From Calliphora vicina (taxonomy: Eukaryota > Arthropoda > Insecta > Diptera > Calliphoridae): a stretch of 64,000 bases of DNA. The notes below the pieces were generated by a model. The model made no database searches and was not told where the DNA came from. It saw only the letters and a list, made by a program, of their open reading frames with translations. The translations under genes and the position numbers were made by a program. This document shows, one piece after another, positions 1 to 10,450 of the stretch. The stretch covers positions 62,767,533 to 62,831,532 of the forward strand of contig NC_088780.1 in NCBI RefSeq assembly GCF_958450345.1, written 5' to 3'. The stretch's first letter is position 1. Every line of letters starts with the position of its first letter.

Positions 1-3000
1 ATGTCTGGAAAAGACAAGCAAGATCGTGTTTAGTCATAAAGGGTTGCTGGAACGTTGTTGAAAATGGGATAATCGGTGATGCTGATGTCGTAATAAACGA
101 ACGAGCCTTAGCTGAAATCACATTAATGGTTGACCCTAGCAACTATGGACATATTGCTGTTGCCACAACGGCTAAGCAAGCATGGGATGCATTGATGAAT
201 GCATACGAAGATACTGGATTGACAAGAAAAGTCGAATTGCTGAAACAATTGGTTAATATAAAAATGGGTTGAATGTAGATGATGAGCTAACTGCTTCCTT
301 GATGTTAGCTGGATTGCCGGACGACTACAAACCATTAGTAATGGCTGTGGAGAATTCAAAGGACAAATTAACCGTAGATATGGTAAAGAATCTGTTATTG
401 CAAGACGCCAAGTTCGATGAAAAAACAGATAAAGAAGAAGCTTTGTTTTCAAGAGGAAATCACAAAAAACAAATAAAATGTTACAAGTGTAAACAGTTTG
501 GGCATTTCTCAAGAAATTGTCAAACCAAAAAGAAGAATGAAAACTTTAATAATAAAGGTGACGATAAATTTAAGAAGAACAGCAAGCAACATTCCTCCAC
601 TACATTGATGGCTCTAACAAGTAAGAGTATGCAAGTCAACAAACATATTAAAGATGATGAAGTCAAGACCGAAAACAATAATTGTGTTTATTGGATTGTC
701 GACAGTGGAGCAAGTAATCACATGGTTAACAATAGTGAATATATGTACAATAAAAAATCAATTCAAAATAAAAAAGTGATTATTGCTAACAATAGTGAAT
801 TAACAGTAAATTGTGTTGGTGATGTCGATATAACAATATTCGGTCAAGAAAAAAAATTGACTGTCAAAGATGTTGAATATGTCCCGAATTTATGTGTAAA
901 TTTATTATCGGTTAAACAAATGGCAAAATGCGGAAAAAGAATAACATTTGATGATGAATCTTGTAAAATTTTTGATGAAAATGGAAATCTAGTTGCCAAA
1001 GCGAAATTATTCAACGATTTATACCAAATTAAGTGCAAAATCAATGAACAAAATGATAAATCATTCCTTACGACGAACAACTTTGAACTTTGGCATAGAA
1101 GAATGGGCCATATCTGCAATAAAAATTTAAAAGAAGTAAAGAAAGCTAATTATGATGTAGATTTTGAGAAAGAAATCAACGAACCTTGTGTTACATGTGT
1201 AAAGGGGAAGCAAACCCGAAGACCAAGTAGAGATGAAGGTACAAGAGCAACAGAGTTATTGCAGTTGATACATTCCGATGTTATTGGTCCCATGAATACA
1301 AACTCATTTTCAGGAGCAAGGTATTTGGTAACGTTCGTTGATGACTTTTCAAGAAAAGTTTTTGCATACTCATTGAAGAAGAAATCTGATGTTTTTGATA
1401 CGTTTGTGGAATTCAAGAAGCTAGTTGAAAACCAATGTTCAAGAAAAATAAAAACACTACGTACAGATAATGGTGGCGAGTATTTAAATGAAAAATTTAA
1501 ATCATTATTAAAAGATAATGGTATAATACATCAAAAAACTTGCGCGTATACTCCCGAACAAAATGGTGTAGCAGAAAGAATAAATCGAACGATAATAGAA
1601 AGAGTTCGTTGTATGCTAATTGATAGCGGTTTGGACCAACGATTTTGGGCAGAAGCAGCTAATACAGCTTGTTTTTTAATTAATAGAATACCCTGTCGAG
1701 GTGAAAGTTGTAGCCCTGAAGAATTATGGTCTGGTCGTCGACCAAGTTTAAAATATGTTCGAGTATTTGGTTGCGTTGCCTTAGTTCATAAACCGAAAGA
1801 AAGACGCCATAAATTGGACTCAAAATCGACTGAAGCTATAATGGTTGGATATAGTTCCGAGAGTAAGGCATATAGATTATTCAATCCCGAAACTAATTCT
1901 ATATTAATTAGTCGTGATGTTGTATTTTTGGAACAAAAAAAGTCCAAAATAAAAAAGGATGTAAATGTTTATTATCCTGATTTATTATCTGATGAAAATG
2001 TCAATTCAGGGGAGAGTACTAACCATATTGAATTGACATCTGAAGTTTATGTTGATGATAGTATTTCACCATCAGAAGAAATCAATGAAGATATCCCTCA
2101 GATTAATGAGAATGTAAATTCTGAAGCTGAAAGCAATGTTTCACCAGTAGATGAAACATGCGAAATCACAAATCAAGAATCTGATGATAGTGTATACGAT
2201 GATTCGGTTGAATGGTCTTCGCCTATACCAGTGCAAGGACAAGAAGAAGATTGGATACCAAACACAAACCAAGCTGAAAATATTCCGTTGACTAGAGAAG
2301 TTCGGAGGTCAGAGCGTTTAGCATCTAAACAATATTCTCAAAACTTTTGTGCAATGGAGTATGTATCTAATGATCCGTTAAGTGTTAAAGATGCTATGTC
2401 CTCAGAAAATGCCAATGAATGGAAGATTGCAATGCAAGATGAAATGAAATCCTTGAGAGACAATGATACCTGGATACTGGTAAATCTTCCCTCAGACCAA
2501 AAGGCCGTGAAATCAAAGTGGGTATTTAAAACAAAGCGAGATGAGCACGGAAAACCTTTGCGATGGAAAGCTCGATTGGTTGCAAAGGGATTCACACAAC
2601 GAGAAGGTATAGATTTCAACGAAACATTTTCTCCAGTTGTCAGGTATGTGTCTATACGGTATTTGCTGGCGTTAGCTGTGAAACATAACATGCATATACA
2701 TCAAATGGATGCAGTATGTGCATATTTAAATGGTTTATTAAAAGAAACTGTTTACATGCAACAACCAGAAATGTTTGAAGATGGTACTAACAAAGTTTGT
2801 AAACTCCAAAGATCACTATATGGATTGAAACAATCTGGCAGAGTTTGGAATGAAACCCTTAATACCGAATTAATAAATACTGGTCTTTCGAGAAGTGATG
2901 TTGATCAATGTATATATTATAAAGTTACGGATAATGAAATAATACATGTCGCCATTTACGTCGATGATTTTTTAATATTTTCCAACAATTTAAATTCGAT

Positions 3001-3414
3001 CAACTCAATGAAGAAAAAACTTAGCAGTAAATTTAAAATGAAAGACATGGGCGAGGTTTCATCAATTCTAGGAATAAAGATAACTCAATCTAAAGATTCA
3101 ATAAAAATTGATCAATCCAAATATATATCTGATGTATTAATCCGTTTCGGTATGGATGATTGTAATCCAACATCAACTCCAATTTATTATAATCAAAAGT
3201 TAACAAAGGTGCAATTCAAGTTGCTTTAAATCATAATTATTCCCCAAGGACCAAACATGTTGACATAAAAGCCAAATTTATACGACAAAAAATAGATGAC
3301 AAAGAAGTTACCTTGAAGTATGTATCAACAAATGAGATGGTAGCAGACATTTTTACCAAAGCTGTTACTCCACAAAAATTAGAATACTTTAGAGATAGAT
3401 TTGGCCTTAACTAA
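1..3414 (+). pseudogene. Ty1/copia Gag-Pol polyprotein, broken (element 1)
   Basis: Retrotransposon polyprotein: Gag shell, aspartic protease, integrase, reverse transcriptase and RNase H. Gag sequence is readable from about position 60 in one frame, then a frameshift near 265 moves to the long open frame 269-3229 (986 codons). In that frame I see a CCHC knuckle (CYKCKQFGHFSRNC, about residues 70-84), protease DSGASNH (about 146), integrase with HSDVIGP, RTDNGGEY and EQNGVAERINR, and RT with the YVDD motif near residue 900. The frame then runs out at 3229. The last about 65 codons of RNase H (KHVDIK, ADIFTKAV) follow in another frame and stop at 3414, so most of RNase H has been deleted around 3210. 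The 5' end and 5' LTR lie outside the window. Dead element; family assignment is firm. Confidence 0.93.
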
Positions 3415-3457
3415 TATTTTTTTTGTTTGTGTTAATTATGAAATGTAATATATATAT

Positions 3458-6027
3458 GGGGGATTTCATGTCAAGTGAACCAACTTTTGAAATCGATGTC
3501 TTCCGATCGGGATGAAATTTGCACCAAGGTTAGCTCTATTGGATAGTAACTCAGACACAATTTTTCAACAACATCGGTCGAGAACTCTCTGAGTTATAGG
3601 GGGTAAAATTTTGACAATTTGGTCAAACAGGGGTTTTTTCTTATCCATGTAACTTATTACCTATTGTTCTTAGCAAAATGTGTTCCAAATAGTATAGATA
3701 GCTATTTCTTCGATCTTTCGAAAAAAAATATTTAAAAAAAAAAATAAAAAATTTTTAATATTTTTTTTCCGAAATCAAAAACTTTTTTGACTTTTTTTTA
3801 AAATACGCTATTTTTTTTTTTTTTATTTTTTTTTTTCTTAAAATAAAGTTTAGATATTTTCCTTGAACACCTACTTGGTCGCTTAGTGGGATGCGAGTGG
3901 GATATCTATCAAAATAAATATTTTGTAACTCAAAACATAAAATTTTTGACTTTTTTTGCAAAATCAAAAACTTTGTTGACTTTTTTTTTCAAAATGGACC
4001 CTTTTTTAATCTTTTTTTTTAGGTCAAACAAAAGCTTAGATATTATCCTTGAAGACCCTTTTGGTCGCTTAGTGGGATGCGAGTGGGATATCTATCAAAA
4101 TAAATATTTTTTAACTCAAGACTTACAATTTTTGACTTTTTTTTTTGCAAATACGATTTTTTTTCCAAATGGGCCCTTTTTTTAAAATTTTTTTTGTAGT
4201 CAAAAGAAAGCTTAGGTCCATTCCTTTAAGATATTTTTAGTCCCTTAGTGGGATGCGAGTAGGATATCTATCAAAATAAATATTTTGTAACGCAAGACAT
4301 ACAATTTTTTAATTTTTTTTTGCAAAATCAAAATTTTTTTCCAATATGGGCCCTTTTTTAATTTTTTTTTTTTGCTCAAAAGAAAGCCTAGGTCCATTCC
4401 TTTAAGATATTTTTAGTCCCTTAGTGGGATGCGAGTGGGATATCTATCAAAATAAATGTTTTAACACAAAAATTGTATGTCTTGAGTTACAAAACATTTA
4501 TTTTGATATATATCCCACTCGCATCCCACTAAGCGATCAAAACCATCTTAAAGGAATAGGCCTAAGCTTTCTTTATAGCAAAAAAAAAATTACAAAAAGG
4601 GCCCATTTTAAAAAAAAGTCAAAAAAGTTTTTGATTTTGCCAAAAAATCAAAAATTGTATATCTTGAGTTACAAAATATTTATTTTGATAGATATCCCAC
4701 TCGTATCCCACTAAGGGACCTAAAATATCTTAAAGGAATGGACCTAAGCTTTCTTTTGACTAAAAAAAAATTTTTAAAAAAGGGCCCATTTTGAAAAAAA
4801 ATTCGAATTTGCAAAAAAAAAGTCAATAATTGAATGTCTTGAGTTACAACATTTTTATTTTAATAGATATCCTACTCACATCTTCCTAAGTGACAAAATA
4901 GGTCTTAAAGGAAAAGACCTAAGCTTTCTTTTGAGCAAAAAAAATTTTTAAAAAAAAGTCCCATATTGGAAAAAAATTTCGATATTGCAAAAAAAAAATT
5001 AAAAAATTGTATGTCTTGCGTTACAAAATATTTATTTTGATAGATATCCCACTCGCATCCCACTAAGGGACTAAAAATATCTTAAAGGAATGGACCTAGG
5101 CTTTCTTTTGAGCAAAAAAAAAAAATTAAAAAAGGGCCCATATTGGAAAAAAATTTTGATTTTGCAAAAAAAAATTAAAAAATTGTATGTCTTGCGTTAC
5201 AAAATATTTATTTTGATAGATATCCTACTCGCATCCCACTAAGGGACTAAAAATATCTTAAAGGAATGGACCTAAGCTTTCTTTTGACTACAAAAAAAAT
5301 TTTAAAAAAAGGGCCCATTTGGAAAAAAAATCGTATTTGCAAAAAAAAAAGTCAAAAATTGTAAGTCTTGAGTTAAAAAATATTTATTTTGATAGATATC
5401 CTACTCGCATCCCACTAAGCGACCAAAAGGGTCTTCAAGGATAATATCTAAGCTTTTGTTTGACCTAAAAAAAAAGATTAAAAAAGGGTCCATTTTGAAA
5501 AAAAAAAGTCAACAAAGTTTTTGATTTTGCAAAAAAAAGTCAAAAATTTTATGTTTTGAGTTACAAAATATTTATTTTGATAGATATCCCACTCGCATCC
5601 CACTAAGCGACCAAGTAGGTGTTCAAGGAAAATATCTAAACTTTATTTTAAGAAAAAAAAAAAAATAAAAAAAAATAGCGTATTTTAAAAAAAAGTCAAA
5701 AAAGTTTTTGATTTCGGAAAAAAAATATTAAAAATTTTTTATTTTTTTTTTAAATATTTTTTTTCGAAAGATCGAAGAAATAGCTATCTATACTATTTGG
5801 AACACATTTTGCTAAGAACAATAGGTAATAAGTTACATGGATAAGAAAAAACCCCTGTTTGACCAAATTGTCAAAATTTTACCCCCTATAACTCAGAGAG
5901 TTCTCGACCGATGTTGTTGAAAAATTGTGTCTGAGTTACTATCCAATAGAGCTAACCTTGGTGCAAATTTCATCCCGATCGGAAGACATCGATTTCAAAA
6001 GTTGGTTCACTTGACATGAAATCCCCC
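3458..6027. mobile_element. Foldback-type palindromic element inside copia 1
   Basis: Two inverted arms of about 1.0 kb (3458-4457 and 5030-6027) flank a 572-bp loop. The outer ends read GGGGGATTTCATGTCAAGTG inward on both sides, flanked by TATATATA on both sides. The arms look almost identical over their whole length, including the long A/T runs. The element lies between the stop codon of copia 1 and its 3' LTR, so it inserted into copia. No coding capacity was seen. A single decayed end of the same family occurs at 28925-28980. Superfamily not assigned; long inverted arms with internal tandem units resemble foldback (FB-like) elements. Confidence 0.85.
3880..5610. repeat. About 176-bp repeat units inside the foldback element
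   Basis: A unit containing TCCCACTCGCATCCCACTAA recurs at about 4511, 4693, 4868, 5045, 5221, 5397 and 5585. Its reverse complement occurs at about 3882, 4069, 4244 and 4420. Spacing is about 175-188 bp. The four outer units pair across the palindrome, sharing their private flanking differences; the three inner ones (4511, 4693, 4868) have no partner and form the loop. Confidence 0.85.
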
Positions 6028-6113
6028 ATATATATATTTTTTTTAATATTCTTTATATTGAGAATGCATGAGGAAATTTGGATAATATTAGTAAAATTCA
6101 CATTCAGGGAGAG

Positions 6114-6265
6114 TGTTGAAAAGAAGAATGTAAATACCTAATTTACTCCTGCATTTATACTTGTATACTACTTGTAATAATTTGTATTTATAGTAGTCTT
6201 TAAATAATTTGTAAATTTAATTATTTTTTATTTTCAAATTCAGTCTGTTCAATAAATTTATCACA
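6114..6265 (+). repeat. Probable 3' LTR of copia 1
   Basis: Begins TGTTGAAAAG right after a purine-rich tract (CAGGGAGAG, 6102-6113), as expected for a copia 3' LTR behind its polypurine tract. The foldback element separates it from the coding region. The right boundary is a guess: CACA near 6265. The 5' LTR is outside the window, so no pair can be compared. Confidence 0.55.
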
Positions 6266-6279
6266 ATAATTTTTTCAAA

Positions 6280-7102
6280 TACGCGACTTTTTTTACGCGA
6301 TTTTTATATAATGTGGCAACAAACAACAAGAAATGAAAAAAACACAAGCGAATAACAGATTTCTTTTTTGAAAACTGAATTTTATGTTATGTTTTGATCT
6401 CTTTTATGTATTAGAATATTTCGTTTTTTTAATTGAAATTTTTTCCTTAATTTTCGATAAGAAATATTTTTTTTAGTTGAGTTTTTTTTACTTTACTTTT
6501 GTTTTAAGTAAGTTTTTAGAAATACAAATAAAATAAGTTTACTTAAATTATATATCGTCGCCTTAAATGCAAACGGACGTAACTACATTTTTATTGTTTT
6601 TACAGGATACGTTATAAAATCAATAATAATAGAGTATTCTTTTCCTTAATTTTCGATAAGAAATATTTTTTTAGTTGAGTTTTTTTTACTTTACTTTTGT
6701 TTTAAGTAAGTTTTTAGAAATACATATAAAATAAGTTTACTTAAATTATATATCGTCGCCTTAAATGCAAACGGACGTAACTACATTTTTATTGTTTTTA
6801 CAGGATACGTTATAAAATCAATTTGTCAATCAAAAACTCGATTTCATCAAAAACTAAATTTTTGTGTAGTTACGTCCGATTTCATTTAAGGTGACGATAT
6901 GTATGTACATTTGTGTTTTCTATTTAACGCGATTTTTAGGTCCCAATTTCTGTTATGTGACTGACGTATTGTTTTACGCGAAATAAAAAATTATTGACCC
7001 CACAAAAGCATTTCGTTCTAAATTAGAACCTCGTTTTACGCGAATTTGATTTACACGCTATTTTTTTGGGCCCAACAAACCGAGTAAATGGAGGCCTACC
7101 TG
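6280..7102. mobile_element. pogo/Tigger-type non-autonomous remnant
   Basis: The right end, read inward, is CAGGTAGGCCTCCATTTACT followed by repeated phrases such as TTTTACGCGA, with a flanking TA at 7103-7104. This resembles pogo/Tigger ends and the element at 41441-41996. No matching left end is seen, so it may have been cut off by copia 1. It contains an internal tandem duplication and no coding sequence. Confidence 0.45.
6441..6840 (+). repeat. Tandem duplication, two units of about 200 bp
   Basis: The block beginning TTTTCCTTAATTTTCGATAA at 6441 repeats at 6640. Each unit ends in CAGGATACGTTATAAAATCA. Part of the unit (CGCCTTAAATGCAAACGGAC...) appears again inverted at about 6855-6905, giving a local hairpin. 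Confidence 0.85.
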
Positions 7103-7247
7103 TATAATAATTCGTGTTTTAAAATTAAAATATAAATTATTCGGTTAATCGAAAGTGCACACATGTACCCGGAGAACCTTAGGGTCCAATGTGATTCCCT
7201 TCAAGAATACCAAGAAACGATTTAAGAGACAAAATGTATACAAATAT

Positions 7248-7993
7248 CAGAGTTGGGGGAAGTGCACTAAATTTGCAGTTTCCACTAAAAGTTAGTGATA
7301 GTGCAAAATTTTTCACTATCACTAATAGATATTTAGTGGTGAGTTTAAAATTAACAGCCTCACTAAGCAATAGTGGTAGTGGTACAAGAAAGTTTTTCAC
7401 TAAAATTAATTTAGTGATAGTGAAAAACCTTTTTTTTACAGCTTAGTGCAAATTTTTTTTTCTCCACTAATAGGATAGTGGAAAAATATAAACATTCACT
7501 AATGTTAATGGAACTCACATACATATCATTATATTGAATTATTTTATACTTCAAAGTAGTAACATTAGGTTATATTGCGATATACGTTGTTAAATTATAT
7601 TAATACAAATTAAAATTGCTAAGATTTTAATTCCAGAAATTTACTTTAATTAAAAATTTAAAATAATAAAATGGAAATATTTTGACTATATTTTCAATTT
7701 GTTTGGAATATTTCTATAAACACTATTTTTGAGATTTTAGTGCATATAATATAATTAAAGCATTTATGTAGTGACTGTTTAAAATTTGCACTATTTTATT
7801 GTAGTGTAAAATTTTCACTACCACCTAGGTAGTGAAAATATGTTTCACTACCACTAATTTTTTTAGTGGTAGATAAAATATTTTTCACTACCACTATAGT
7901 GATGAAAAATAGTGGAAAATCAAAATGTCACTATAGTGGGATTTAGTGGAAACCTTAGTTCATTAAATATTTAATGCACTACCCCCAACTATG
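7248..7993. mobile_element. hAT-type MITE, family A, copy 1
   Basis: 746 bp with inverted ends CAGAGTTGGGGGAAGTGCAC (left) and CATAGTTGGGGGTAGTGCAT (right, inward). It is flanked by a perfect 8-bp duplication, ACAAATAT, at 7240-7247 and 7994-8001, diagnostic of hAT-like insertion. The interior is rich in TAGTG/CACTA motifs in both orientations and has no credible gene. A second copy is at 30245-30853. Confidence 0.9.
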
Positions 7994-8001
7994 ACAAATA
8001 T

Positions 8002-8641
8002 ACATACATATTTTTGGGGTATGACAAAATTGAGCGATACTATTAGAAATCTCGAATATATTAGCAATATATAAGCAATGAGAACATCCATAGACTTAGA
8101 AGTCCCATTGGTAAAATACGAGTTTAGAAAGTATCGTGACAGATACATCTCGATATTACAACAACATTTAAAGCCGCTTCGTAGAGCTGATGTACCACCC
8201 TAACTTGATGCCCATGTATCCACCATGGGTCTTAATTGAGGTCAATTAGTTTTTAGTTTTAGTTATATGATGTATTCATTGCTTTTGGTGTGCCACATAA
8301 AGGTTGAGTAAATAATTTCGTGATATTCGCATATTTGTAACTAAAGAACCAAAATATTGCAGGAGTCACTAAAAACCATTTTTAAATTGTATTTTCTAAG
8401 TCGCAAACTATTTTTATTAAATCATTTTAGAAATTCGCAATAAGTATTAAAATCTTAGGCTTAATTATAAATAAATTTGTTATTGACTAAACCTCTGCAT
8501 GAATGGATTTGTTGTTAAGTAGTACAGGTGTTCTTGTAAAGTTTGAAAACTTACTCGAACTATACATAAAAATAATGTACATATGTTTGAGAACCACAAA
8601 ATTATGGAGTATTTGTTGCTACTCATCTTTATGTTTACTAG
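8002..8641. other. No gene recognised
   Basis: AT-rich spacer between two transposons. Short open frames here have no recognisable motif, and one near 8583 runs into the hAT end at 8762. Probably Parp intron 2. Confidence 0.5.
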
Positions 8642-8761
8642 CAGTGTTGCCGTTTTGGTTATTTTTTTTCCTGATGTGTGTATTTATTTTTCATTTTGGT
8701 TATGTTTTTCAAAACATTTTGTTATAGACAGATTTTTCAATATTGAAATATACATACGTAC

Positions 8762-9966
8762 CAGAGCTGTAAATGAATCACTCATTTTTGAATTAATTCG
8801 CGAATCATTCACACAAAAAAATGAATTGAATGAAATTTGAGTCAATTCAAATGAATTTCGTAAAAATGAATTGCAATTCGTTTCCAATTCAAATGAATTG
8901 AATTGATTTTGAATTAATTCAAATGAATTTGGTAAAAATGAATTGCAATTCGTTTCCTATTCAAATGAATTGAATTGATTTTGAATTAATTCAATTCATT
9001 TACAATTCATTTGAATTGAATTGATTTGGAATTAATTCAAACGAATTAGAAAAAAAATTAGCAATTCATTTCCAACTCCGACGCGAAATTCGCAGCATAT
9101 TTAGCAGATTCTTCAATGTCATTAAGTATGCAGTATAATTAATCGACGGTTAAAAAGTCTTCTTTTAAATATAATGCGCCGTTACCATCGTCAGCTGGTG
9201 TTGAAAGATTATTTTCGTACGCCTCTATTCTAAACATCCCTAAACGTGGATTTCTTTCAGATGATAATTTTGAAAAGCTATTGTTGTTTAAGGTGAATGA
9301 TGCATTCTAATTAAATCTAATTAGCCTTATTTATGAAACTCAATTGTGTTTTGAACTACATACATTGTTATTTTTCCTGATTTTTGATTATTTTTGGAAG
9401 ATAGTTTTATTTTTTTGAAATAAATATAATATAAATATTAGCAAAAAGTTTGTTGTTGGGTGGTCGTGGGTCACAAAATTTCAAAAATTATTAATTGCTT
9501 CTTGAATATTAAATGTCGTTCAGTGTATTTCAAAATAAAAATCAGTTCTTCTTGAAGAAATAAACTCCAAACACCATGTTTTCGTATACAGGACAAGGCT
9601 TTTCAATTTTTGTACTGGATATTTTCATTTTGGTAGGAGAAATCTTTCATTCCCCCTAGAGATCTGCTCTTGAATTTGATTGATTGCAACTCATTTTTGA
9701 ATCATTCATTTGAATTGCTAATTCTTTTTTCTAATTCATTTGAATTAATTCAAAATCAATTCAATTCAAATGAATTGTAAATGAATTGCAACTCATTTTT
9801 ACAAATTCATTTGAATTGAAAATGAATTGAAATTCATTTCTGCCTAATTCGTTTGAATTGATTCAAATTTCATTCAATTCATTTTTCCAATTCAATGAAT
9901 TAATTCAAAATTTAGCTAATTCATAATGAATTAAAATCAAAAAAGAATGATTCATTTACAGCTCTG
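8762..9966. mobile_element. hAT element, internally deleted
   Basis: 1205 bp with ends CAGAGCTGTAAATGAATCA inverted at both sides and a perfect 8-bp duplication ATACGTAC at 8754-8761 and 9967-9974. The subterminal regions contain many copies of TTCAAATGAATTG-type palindromic words on both sides, possibly transposase-binding repeats. A C-terminal transposase fragment lies inside, so this is a deletion derivative of a hAT transposon. Confidence 0.92.
9143..9310 (+). pseudogene. hAT transposase C-terminal dimerisation domain
   Basis: From after a stop at 9140-9142 to a TAA at 9308-9310 this frame encodes NAPLPSSAGVERLFS followed by KRGFLSDDNFEKLL, the typical hAT C-terminal dimerisation signature (PxSSxxxERxFS and xLxxxNFEKLLxL). 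The rest of the transposase, including its catalytic core, is absent. It lies in the middle of the hAT element 8762-9966 in the plus orientation and ends with the natural stop. The fragment confirms the superfamily but cannot function alone. Confidence 0.9.
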
Positions 9967-10138
9967 ATACGTACATACATATATTTAAGACTAATCATTA
10001 CACACCTATAATTGTACATAAGAGTTTTTATAAACAAATTATGTCTATCGTGATTGGTAATTGAAGCCAAAAGATTTGAGAAAGAGTAATTGTTTCAAAA
10101 GATATTTACGATTTTTGAGATTTAGGGATGTAAATTAG

Positions 10139-10366
10139 TGTTATGATATTGAATTTTGAATACAACCCTGCTTACAACACTAATATTTTTCCTTTTCTTA
10201 TAAGGTTTATTCATTTTCCTTTTTAATGTTAATTTCTACTTTTGTCTTTTGAATGTGACAGTTATTTTTATTCTTTTAACATTGTAAACCAATTTGTTCT
10301 TTAGTCGTAATAAACTATTCAAACGTGAAACATCGTCTTTTAATTCTCCTGGATAAAATATCAATA
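10139..10366 (+). repeat. 5' LTR of copia 2
   Basis: TGTTATGATATTGAATTTTG to ...AAATATCAATA. Contains AATAAACT near its 3' part. Differs from the 3' LTR at, for example, ATGTTAATTT versus ATGTTCTTTT and ACATCGTC versus ACAAACAA. Confidence 0.92.
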
Positions 10367-10450
10367 GGTTATGGGCCCAGGAGAGCTCGAGTGAATATTA
10401 TAATATTTAATATAATTAAAAATGATAAGACGAAAGTTTAAGTAAGCGGA

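Noticed and set aside
3886..4714. Open frames in the foldback element (MGCEWDIYQNK...)
   Set aside because: They follow the repeat unit and appear in several units in either strand; composition artefacts.
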